Below are positions 1 to 5,375 of a DNA stretch of 9,160 bases, piece by piece. Position 1 is the stretch's first letter. Each line of letters begins with the position of its first letter. The notes below the pieces were generated by a model. That model did not search any database, had not been told where the DNA came from, and saw only the letters and a list, made by a program, of their open reading frames with translations. Source of the stretch: CAZKUB01 sp964592335 (GTDB lineage Archaea > Thermoplasmatota > E2 > DHVEG-1); the NCBI GenBank assembly GCA_964592335.1, contig CAZQEU010000061.1:1-9160 (forward strand), in the 5' to 3' direction. The position numbers and the translations under genes were made by a program.

Positions 1-92
1 ATTCAGAAAACTGGATGAGTGTATACAAAATAAATGGTATAGACTACAGGCAACCCGGAGAGCCTATATGGAATGCTAAGCATCAATTCTAG
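1..92 (+). CDS. C-terminal end of an unidentified protein (partial)
   Basis: The third forward frame is open from the window edge to a TAG stop at 90-92, giving about 29 residues that end in WNAKHQF. I chose this frame because its composition is protein-like (NWMSVYKINGIDYRQPGEP). The first frame stops within six codons. The second stops at 77-79 and gives an Arg/Cys-rich product. I do not recognise the family. The gene lies upstream of, and on the same strand as, the CxxC protein gene, about 90 bp before its start. That gap contains a TATA-like box, so the two are probably transcribed separately. The fragment is too short to exclude a chance open frame. Confidence 0.4.
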   Translation, partial: SENWMSVYKINGIDYRQPGEPIWNAKHQF

Positions 93-148
93 CTTATCTT
101 AAAATGGATAGTATTATAAACAAGAGCGTTATAGAGGGATAACAAGCC

Positions 149-161
149 TTTAATATAAATA
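149..161 (+). promoter_or_regulatory. TATA-like promoter of the CxxC protein gene
   Basis: The AT-only stretch TTTAATATAAATA has its centre about 30 nt upstream of the ATG at 185. The usual archaeal spacing of about 25 nt from TATA box to start site puts transcription start at roughly 180. The mRNA would then be nearly leaderless. The purine run at 166-175 would lie upstream of the transcript and not act as a ribosome-binding site. This is inferred from spacing only. Confidence 0.5.
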
Positions 162-184
162 GGCAAAAAAGGAAAATAAACTAT

Positions 185-352
185 ATGTATCGAGATAATA
201 GAGGCGGAGGCTTTAACAGAGGCCCCCGAGAAATGCACAAAGTAACATGTGCAGACTGCGGAAAGGAAACAGAAGTTCCTTTCAAACCTGATGGAACAAG
301 ACCTGTATACTGCAGGGATTGCTATCAAAAACATAAGCCAAAAAGATTTTAG
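185..352 (+). CDS. CxxC-x17-CxxC zinc-ribbon small protein
   Basis: This 55-residue protein has a short Arg/Gly-rich N-terminus (MYRDNRGGGFNRG, residues 1-13) and one zinc-binding module. The module has C22-x2-C25 and C43-x2-C46 with exactly 17 residues between the pairs, and a basic tail (KHKPKRF). The spacing and the CADCGK...PVYCRDCY wording match the small CxxC-x17-CxxC domain that is widespread in archaea and some bacteria. That domain is taken to bind zinc and, from the RGG-like and basic flanks, probably RNA or DNA. The molecular role is not established. The start is set by the TATA box 30 nt upstream, and there is no better upstream start. Poly-T tracts follow the stop, and the next gene encodes a cold-shock domain protein. 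A nucleic-acid-binding role is therefore reasonable but inferred. Confidence 0.88.
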   Translation: MYRDNRGGGFNRGPREMHKVTCADCGKETEVPFKPDGTRPVYCRDCYQKHKPKRF

Positions 353-378
353 TAAAAAAATCAGATCTTACGTTTAAC

Positions 379-414
379 TTTTTTACATAAAATCTACTTT
401 TTTTATTTTTTTTT
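379..414 (+). terminator. Poly-T terminator after the CxxC protein gene
   Basis: Three T-runs (379-384, 398-404 and 406-414) lie 27-62 nt past the stop codon with no strong hairpin before them. This is the usual form of an archaeal intrinsic terminator on the plus strand. The last run merges into a TTTAAAAAT stretch that may serve as the TATA box of the next gene. Confidence 0.6.
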
Positions 415-421
415 AAAAATA
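411..421 (+). promoter_or_regulatory. Possible TATA box of the cold-shock gene
   Basis: TTTTAAAAATA runs straight out of the terminator T-tract. Start at about 440 would give a leader of roughly 37 nt that includes the ribosome-binding site AAAGGAG at 464-470. A second candidate, TTATAAA at 450-456, would place the transcript start at or past the ATG and lose that site, so I prefer the upstream box. The assignment rests on spacing alone. Confidence 0.3.
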
Positions 422-478
422 AGAACAATGTGATTTTACAAAAAAACAGTTATAAACAAATACAAAGGAGAATAAACA

Positions 479-673
479 ATGAACGGAAAAGTAAAATGGT
501 ACAATACACGCAACGGTTACGGTTTTATACAAGGCCAAGACGGTGAAGATGCGTTTGTACATAAAAGCGAAATACCTTTTTGGACTATATTTCTAAGAGA
601 AGGAGATAAAGTCCAATATTGTAAGAAATATACAGAGAAAGGATTAGAAGCAATAAAGCTCAAAGTAATATAA
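479..673 (+). CDS. Cold-shock domain protein (CspA-like)
   Basis: This 64-residue protein is a single cold-shock domain, an OB-fold that binds single-stranded RNA or DNA and acts in the cytoplasm as an RNA chaperone. The opening GKVKWYN (3-9), the RNP1-type NGYGFI (12-17) and the RNP2-type DAFVHKSEI (24-32) are all present. So are the aromatic residues W7, Y14, F16, F26 and H28 that stack on bases in this family, and the end is the usual GLEAIKLKV. Length is normal (65-70 in bacteria). The segment PFWTIFLREGD replaces the usual GFKTLxEGQ loop. ATG is fixed by AAAGGAG at 464-470 with 8-nt spacing. No T-tract follows, so some read-through into the zinc-ribbon gene is possible. Response to cold is not shown by the sequence. 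Confidence 0.93.
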   Translation: MNGKVKWYNTRNGYGFIQGQDGEDAFVHKSEIPFWTIFLREGDKVQYCKKYTEKGLEAIKLKVI

Positions 674-723
674 AACCTAAGAATTTATTCATATACATTT
701 ACATATGCACATACATAAAAAGC

Positions 724-730
724 TTTTAAG
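724..730 (+). promoter_or_regulatory. TATA-like box of the zinc-ribbon gene
   Basis: TTTTAAG, within AGCTTTTAAGC, is centred about 41 nt before the ATG at 768. Transcription would start near 752 and leave a leader of about 15 nt holding the strong ribosome-binding site GGAGGG at 758-763. Spacing fits both elements. A very similar GCTTTTAAAC box precedes pyruvate kinase. Confidence 0.45.
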
Positions 731-767
731 CATAGAATAAATTATCAACCTATCACTGGAGGGACAA

Positions 768-1172
768 ATGCAAAAATTTGAGTTACTCTCGATAAAGTGC
801 AGAATGTGTGATTGGCAATGGGAAATAACTCCTTCTGAAAAAAATGATGAGTTGTTTTGCAAACATTGCGGTTCAAGTGACTTGAGTATTGTCAAAAAAG
901 ATTTACATATGTTTAAGAAAAATGGTAAATTTATAACAGATATTGGTTTTGCTCATCCTAGAGATGAATTTGGAGCCATAACTGTTGAAGAAGTAATAAA
1001 TCAAAATGAAGAGCCACTTCTTGTGGTCAAAGAAAAAGATGTAAAAATATCTGATAAGATGACAAATGAAGACATGAAACAACTGCTTAGTAGAATAAAT
1101 ACAATCCGTGGAAGAATACTTGATGAAATAGAACTTGATCATGAATCGCTGCTTAGGCAATTAGATAGATAA
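768..1172 (+). CDS. Zinc-ribbon protein of unknown function
   Basis: This 134-residue protein opens with a zinc ribbon, C11-x2-C14 and C31-x2-C34, in the wording KCRMCDWQWE...LFCKHCGSSDL. A middle section (about 45-95) follows that looks like mixed beta strands (HMFKKNGKFITDIGFAHPRDEFGAITVEE). The C-terminus is a charged, probably helical segment (97-134: NEDMKQLLSRINTIRGRILDEIE), possibly a short coiled coil. I do not recognise a named family. Ribbon-plus-helix proteins of this size occur in archaeal transcription and translation accessory proteins, but nothing here shows which. GGAGGG at 758-763 gives an unambiguous start. The gene follows the cold-shock gene by 94 bp and is followed by a T7 tract. 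Confidence 0.8.
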   Translation: MQKFELLSIKCRMCDWQWEITPSEKNDELFCKHCGSSDLSIVKKDLHMFKKNGKFITDIGFAHPRDEFGAITVEEVINQNEEPLLVVKEKDVKISDKMTNEDMKQLLSRINTIRGRILDEIELDHESLLRQLDR

Positions 1173-1181
1173 AGAGATCAA

Positions 1182-1188
1182 TTTTTTT
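1182..1188 (+). terminator. T7 terminator after the zinc-ribbon gene
   Basis: A run of seven T lies 10 nt past the TAA stop, flanked by two copies of TTAGATAGAT (1161-1170 and 1187-1196). There is no stem-loop. It is consistent with an archaeal oligo-T terminator, although a single T7 in AT-rich DNA is weak evidence. Confidence 0.4.
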
Positions 1189-1260
1189 AGATAGATATAG
1201 TTATTAGAAACAATAATTAACATAAAACTTATTTTTATTATGCAATGGGGAAAACTAAAA

Positions 1261-2028
1261 ATGAAAAATAAAAACTTGTTTTTAATACTCGGCAACTCAC
1301 TTGCAGTAATATTTACAATAATTGTGAACGCCCTTGCAAATATACTACCAATAAATAACAAGTATACTGGAGAATTATCAGACTCACTTCCAAATCTTTT
1401 TGTCCCTTCAGGAATAACATTTGCAATATGGGGAATAATCTACGTTTTACTAATTGTTTTTATCATATATCAGATAAATTCTTTTATAAAAAAACAAAAA
1501 ACAGACGTCATAGAAAAAATAAGCATATATTTTATATTAGCAAGCCTGGGGAATATAATATGGATATTTCTATGGCACTATGAACAAGTTGTTCTTTCAC
1601 TTCTACCTATGCTTTTATTGTTCTTCGGCTTACTTATGATCTATCAAAGACTAGAAATTGTAAATGACAAAACATCAATAAAAGAAAAACTAGCGATACA
1701 AGTTCCAATAAGTGTGTACATTGGATGGATTACTGTTGCAACAATTGCAAATGTGACAGGGGCACTAGTAAAACTAAACGCAGGAGGTCTTTTTTTAGGT
1801 GAAGAAATATGGGCAATACTTGTAATTGCTGTTGCAACAATAATTACGATACTTATAATTTTACGTAGAAAAGATATAGTATATAGTCTTGTGGTGATAT
1901 GGGCTTTTTTGGGGATTGTGATAAAAAGACTACAATCAAATGAAAATATTGCACTTTTTACAAGCGTTGCAATTATTGTTATAGTTATCACAATACTTAC
2001 AGTTTTCATCCTTAAAAATAAAAAATGA
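1261..2028 (+). CDS. TspO/MBR-family membrane protein (long form)
   Basis: This integral membrane protein is related to TspO, the peripheral benzodiazepine receptor or tryptophan-rich sensory protein, whose members bind tetrapyrroles and sterol-like ligands. The family signature is PSGITFAIWGIIY (49-61). Further family-like patches are SLGNIIWIFLWHYE (95-108) and YIGWITVATIANVT (153-166). At 255 residues it is longer than classic TspO (about 150-180, five helices). I count about eight hydrophobic segments: 6-29, 53-71, 87-104, 110-127, 146-168, 182-201, 206-221 and 230-251. I chose ATG 1261 because GGGGA at 1247-1251 sits 9 nt before it and hydrophobic sequence follows at once. An in-frame ATG at 1240 would add seven residues but lacks a ribosome-binding site. 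The stop lies 10 bp from that of the convergent surface-protein gene. The physiological ligand cannot be told from sequence. Confidence 0.85.
   Translation: MKNKNLFLILGNSLAVIFTIIVNALANILPINNKYTGELSDSLPNLFVPSGITFAIWGIIYVLLIVFIIYQINSFIKKQKTDVIEKISIYFILASLGNIIWIFLWHYEQVVLSLLPMLLLFFGLLMIYQRLEIVNDKTSIKEKLAIQVPISVYIGWITVATIANVTGALVKLNAGGLFLGEEIWAILVIAVATIITILIILRRKDIVYSLVVIWAFLGIVIKRLQSNENIALFTSVAIIVIVITILTVFILKNKK
2014..2025 (-). terminator. Possible oligo-T terminator of the surface-protein gene
   Basis: On the minus strand two T-runs, T6 and T5 separated by one base, lie 14-25 nt beyond the stop of the surface-protein gene. They sit inside the 3' end of the convergent TspO gene, so the two transcripts would overlap at their ends. 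It is seen as A-runs at 2014-2018 and 2020-2025 on the plus strand. No hairpin is present. Confidence 0.35.
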
Positions 2029-2038
2029 AAATTGTTAG

Positions 2039-5000
2039 TTAGTAAGATATTAATCCTAGTTCTATTTTCTGTGGTTTTTGTTCTAACAAAATAGATTCGT
2101 TTAAGTTGTCAATTGTTATCGAAGTTGTATCTTGGTCGATTATTTCAACCTGATTTAGTTTGTTTTTATCGATGTTTCCGGTGTCTTTGAGAACGTCTTT
2201 TTCATCTTTTATTATGTATAGTCTTACGATATATGTCGCAGAACTTGCGTGATCAGAATTTGTTTCTTCTGTATTTGTGTTTTTTTCCTCTGTGTTTGTT
2301 ATAGATTTTTTGTTATTATCTTTGGTAACTTCTTTTTCTATTGGGTATATATCAAATGATTGCAATGAAAATGCCTTACTGGATTCTGCTTCTTGGGTTG
2401 TATCTGATTTTTTAGATTCTGCGTCTATTTTGTATGTATGTTTTGGTTTTATTCCAGTGCCAAATTCACCGTCGCCGAAATCCCAGAGAAATACTATGTT
2501 TTCTTCTTCTAATGACTCAAAAACCTGGGATTCAGGAATTATTGAATTTTTATTATCCGGGTCTTCTTTACTTTCTGGATCTTTAGATATTGCTCTATTT
2601 TCTTCAGGATCTTTTGTGACTATATCTTTAATTGGAGTTTCAACATTTGAATCAACATCTTTTTCTTTTTTTGCTTCGTCTGTTTCTTCGACTATGTTTT
2701 TTATCATTTTTATTTTGTTGAGGGATGGAAAGATTTTTACAAGTGATTGAATTAGGTGGTATATTCCAGTTGATTTTTTGTATGTTTTTTGATTTTGACT
2801 GCTTTGTGTTTGCATAAGTTTGTTGTTTGTCTGTGTATCTTGATATGTTTTTTCTGTGTTATAAACTAATGATCCGCTTCCATTGAATTGTATTGTGAGG
2901 TCAAGTGTTTTATATTTGTTTATATCTTTTTCTTCAACTTCTGAGTTTAGTGTTGAATATAATGCAGGAGCAGTTCTATCACTTTCTTCTGTTATTTCAA
3001 CTTGTTTGTAATCTGTGTCAGTGTTTCTATCGTTGTCGTGTACTCTTAATTTTATTGTTTTATAACCTTCATCTGGGTAAGTTATTGATATACTTGAACC
3101 TATGTTGTTATGCCAGTATCCTTTATAGTACCAGTCATACTGTTCAATTGAGCCATCTGGGTCGTTGCTATCTGATCCATCAAATGATAATGTTTCGTTA
3201 ATATCTCCAGAGCTTGGTCCGTCAATATCTGCATTTGGGTCGATTGGGTTTTCTTCAGGTATGGTGTTTTCTGTGTCTTGGTTGTTGCCATCTGTGGATC
3301 CATCTCCTGTGTCTTGGTTGTTGTCATCTGTGGTTTCGTCTCCTGTGTCTTGGTTACCTGTGTTTTCTCCGCCGTTTCTTGATCCTGGGTTGTTAGGGTT
3401 GTCTAAGTTTGAAATGTAGTTTTGTACAGCTTCAGGGCTGTTTAGCCCTTGTTTAAGTGGTGTTCCATCTAGGTAGATATCGTATGTTCCATCGTAGTTG
3501 TAACCTAGTGATATTCCTTCGATTCCACTGTTTTTTGGTATCATGTTTATGGTTCCTTGTGGTAGTGTTTTGGGATCTATTTTTATTGGTATTCCTGAGT
3601 TGCCTTTGATTTTGTTTTTATTAAACACAATAATTATGCAAGGATCTGACCATGCACTTTCTGCTCCATGTTCATCTTTTGCCTTTACTCTTACTTTATA
3701 AAACTTAATTAATTTCTCTTGCTCTATATAATCATGGTCGACTTGCATTTCTAGACCTATATTACATCCTTGTGCTCCACCTAACCAACCACTGTCAGTT
3801 CCATCACCGAAATCAACTAAATACCATAACATGTCAGGTCCACCAAAATCTTCGTTTAAATTTGCATCAGTTGTAGAAAATGTAAACGTGCGTTTTGTTC
3901 CTCTTCCGCTTTTTTCTGGTTTTGCTGGTGTATTTGGAGCTATATTGCCTTTTACTAATCTTACCGCTCCTGACCAATCTGACCATTCATCTTTTTCCTT
4001 TTTCCATTGGTCTGTTGCCTTTACTCTGACATTGTAAATATTTCCGTTTTTTAAACCGTCTTCTCCATTAATAGTCATAATGCAGGCAGTATTGTCTGGT
4101 TCCCATTTAGATTCTTTATGGATGTTATTTGCATTGAAATGATATAATATATTATGTCCTTCTTTATCGCTTGTACAAGCATTAAATGTAGCTTCGTTTA
4201 CGTCATCATGTATATAACGAGGGCCTTCTAGAGAGGGGGTTTCAGGCATAGTGTTTGTAACGGTGACAGTTAAAATATCTCTGGTACTACTTTCTTTTCC
4301 GTTTTCATCAACTGTCTTAGCGGATATTGTATTTACTCCAGTTGATTCCCAATAATGAGATAATGTTACAGAACTTCCTGAAGAAACAAGGTCTGTTTCT
4401 TTCCAAGGCTCATTAATTTTTGATGACCATTTATATTTATATTTCACGTCGTTACCATCTGGATCTAGTGCTGCAAAACTATAGTCGTATACATTATTTT
4501 CTCCTACCATAGTTAGTATTTTACCCTCTATTTCTGGTTTGTCAGGTTCAACATTTTTGTTTTCAACATAAATAGTAGAGGTAACACTGTCTCCATAACC
4601 TGCTTTATAAACAGTTAGGTCAAATGTTTTTGTTTGTTCATCTTCAAGTAATACAGGTATATCTTTGAATACAGCTTTTCCTAATAAATTAGATTTGTCT
4701 TCCTCACCCCAGGATGCATAGGCATTGGCTTGAAATACATATTCTCCCAATGCATCTCTTATATAAAATTCAAAAGAATCTGCAGCATCATTTGTAGTAT
4801 AATCTTCTTCAATAAAAATTTCATTTGGTTTTACTGTTATGCTTTCATATTTTATAATACCTGCATCAATAAACTCGACTTTAATCTGCATTTCTTCATC
4901 CTTTACAATTGGTTGACCATTGACTTCTCCAACAGCATTAAATTCAGAGGGGTTATCAGTTTTTGTTTCATCGTTATACGTTATTAGTGCAGATACAGGA

Positions 5001-5194
5001 AGAGCCGAGTCATTTGTTAAAGCCGAAACCGTAAAGTGTTCTCCTACATATGCCTCAGATTTTGAAACATCTATTGTGTACCAAGATTCATCGGCACTTG
5101 CAGTTGTAACTACAGCGTTTGAAAAAATTGGGTTTATTGCAGTTAGTATAAAAAGTGTCATTACACCAGTTATTTTTATTTTTGTTTTTTTCAT
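2039..5194 (-). CDS. Large secreted surface protein with PKD/Ig-like domains
   Basis: This 1051-residue acidic protein has a Sec signal peptide (KKTKIK, hydrophobic 9-20, likely cut after ASA at 34). Beta-rich modules occupy about 35-115 and 116-212. Three Ig/PKD-like modules follow: 218-314, 316-415 (ending VRVKATD...WSDWS) and 418-523 (VDFGDGTDSGW, VRVKAKDEHGAESAWSD). An unassigned segment spans 530-600. A 12-residue Asp/Asn/Thr repeat linker starts at 614, 626 and 638. A canonical PKD domain is at 651-737 (FDGSDSNDPDGS). A last PKD-type domain (741-1000) carries two long insertions. The only cysteines are C340, C371, C477 and C519, two per Ig-like module, so disulphides are possible. There is no C-terminal membrane helix or sorting signal, so the means of attachment is unknown. 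AGGTG at 5202-5206 and ATG fix the start. PKD domains in archaeal surface proteins usually serve adhesion or S-layer architecture; I see no enzymatic domain. Confidence 0.9.
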   Translation of the reverse strand: MKKTKIKITGVMTLFILTAINPIFSNAVVTTASADESWYTIDVSKSEAYVGEHFTVSALTNDSALPVSALITYNDETKTDNPSEFNAVGEVNGQPIVKDEEMQIKVEFIDAGIIKYESITVKPNEIFIEEDYTTNDAADSFEFYIRDALGEYVFQANAYASWGEEDKSNLLGKAVFKDIPVLLEDEQTKTFDLTVYKAGYGDSVTSTIYVENKNVEPDKPEIEGKILTMVGENNVYDYSFAALDPDGNDVKYKYKWSSKINEPWKETDLVSSGSSVTLSHYWESTGVNTISAKTVDENGKESSTRDILTVTVTNTMPETPSLEGPRYIHDDVNEATFNACTSDKEGHNILYHFNANNIHKESKWEPDNTACIMTINGEDGLKNGNIYNVRVKATDQWKKEKDEWSDWSGAVRLVKGNIAPNTPAKPEKSGRGTKRTFTFSTTDANLNEDFGGPDMLWYLVDFGDGTDSGWLGGAQGCNIGLEMQVDHDYIEQEKLIKFYKVRVKAKDEHGAESAWSDPCIIIVFNKNKIKGNSGIPIKIDPKTLPQGTINMIPKNSGIEGISLGYNYDGTYDIYLDGTPLKQGLNSPEAVQNYISNLDNPNNPGSRNGGENTGNQDTGDETTDDNNQDTGDGSTDGNNQDTENTIPEENPIDPNADIDGPSSGDINETLSFDGSDSNDPDGSIEQYDWYYKGYWHNNIGSSISITYPDEGYKTIKLRVHDNDRNTDTDYKQVEITEESDRTAPALYSTLNSEVEEKDINKYKTLDLTIQFNGSGSLVYNTEKTYQDTQTNNKLMQTQSSQNQKTYKKSTGIYHLIQSLVKIFPSLNKIKMIKNIVEETDEAKKEKDVDSNVETPIKDIVTKDPEENRAISKDPESKEDPDNKNSIIPESQVFESLEEENIVFLWDFGDGEFGTGIKPKHTYKIDAESKKSDTTQEAESSKAFSLQSFDIYPIEKEVTKDNNKKSITNTEEKNTNTEETNSDHASSATYIVRLYIIKDEKDVLKDTGNIDKNKLNQVEIIDQDTTSITIDNLNESILLEQKPQKIELGLISY
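3271..3356 (-). repeat. 36-bp tandem repeat within the surface-protein gene
   Basis: The plus-strand motif CTGTGTCTTGG begins at 3271, 3307 and 3343, an exact 36-bp period, with the second copy nearly identical to the first and the third incomplete. The period is twelve codons, so the repeat stays in frame and encodes NQDTGD-type units at residues 614, 626 and 638. It forms an acidic hydrophilic linker between the 530-600 segment and the canonical PKD domain. Copy number may vary between strains through slippage. Confidence 0.85.
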
Positions 5195-5249
5195 ATCTAT
5201 ACACCTATTTTATTATTATAAGGTTATAAAAATAGTATTATGTGTACTT

Positions 5250-5260
5250 CTTATATAAAT
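5250..5260 (-). promoter_or_regulatory. TATA box of the surface-protein gene
   Basis: On the minus strand ATTTATATAAG is centred about 61 nt upstream of the ATG. Transcription would start near 5229 and give a leader of about 34 nt that includes the ribosome-binding site AGGTG (5202-5206). A nearer AT-rich run at 5224-5234 would start transcription on top of that site and is less likely. Confidence 0.5.
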
Positions 5261-5375
5261 ATTTCTATTAAGATAAAAATAACGTAATATTTAATCTAAT
5301 GCTCTATATCTAGGTTTATTTATAGACACAAAATAACAAAGACACCATATCTTTTGTTAAAAGACAACTATTCTT

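Noticed and set aside
89..334. 81-aa open frame on the minus strand
   Set aside because: It is antisense to the CxxC protein gene and its promoter; Cys/Ser/Phe-rich composition is what the complement of that gene gives. The plus-strand protein has a clear zinc motif.
1161..1196. Direct repeat TTAGATAGAT (1161-1170 and 1187-1196) as an attachment or target-site duplication
   Set aside because: Ten bases of low-complexity sequence in AT-rich DNA, only 16 bp apart and with nothing inserted between them except a T-tract.
1644..2009. 121-aa open frame on the minus strand
   Set aside because: It lies wholly antisense to the TspO-family gene. Its Ile/Thr/Ser-rich wording is the mirror of hydrophobic codons on the plus strand, and it has no recognisable motif.
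2277..2750. 157-aa Ser/Phe-rich open frame on the plus strand
   Set aside because: It is the complement of the charged low-complexity part of the surface protein, where GAA/GAT/TCT-type codons leave antisense frames open. No start signals or family features.
2764..2823. Transmembrane helix in the C-terminal part of the surface protein (residues about 791-811 onward to 830)
   Set aside because: The stretch IYHLIQSLVKIFPSLNKIKM is too short and interrupted by Lys, His, Asn and Pro; it is better read as an amphipathic segment in the first insertion.
3271..3356. CRISPR array
   Set aside because: The 36-bp period is similar in length to CRISPR repeats, but the units are directly adjacent without spacers, drift in sequence and encode protein in frame.
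3100..3419. Several overlapping frames on both strands with repeated Trp/Leu/Val or Thr/Gln units
   Set aside because: They are alternative-frame readings of the 36-bp repeat; because the period is a multiple of three, every frame stays open.
4920..5258. 112-aa open frame on the plus strand
   Set aside because: It covers the signal-peptide end and promoter of the surface-protein gene in antisense, with no ribosome-binding site and no family features.
5350..5364. Hairpin TCTTTT-GTT-AAAAGA after pyruvate kinase as a terminator
   Set aside because: The stem is six weak pairs, no T-tract follows it on the minus strand, and such palindromes are common by chance in this composition.
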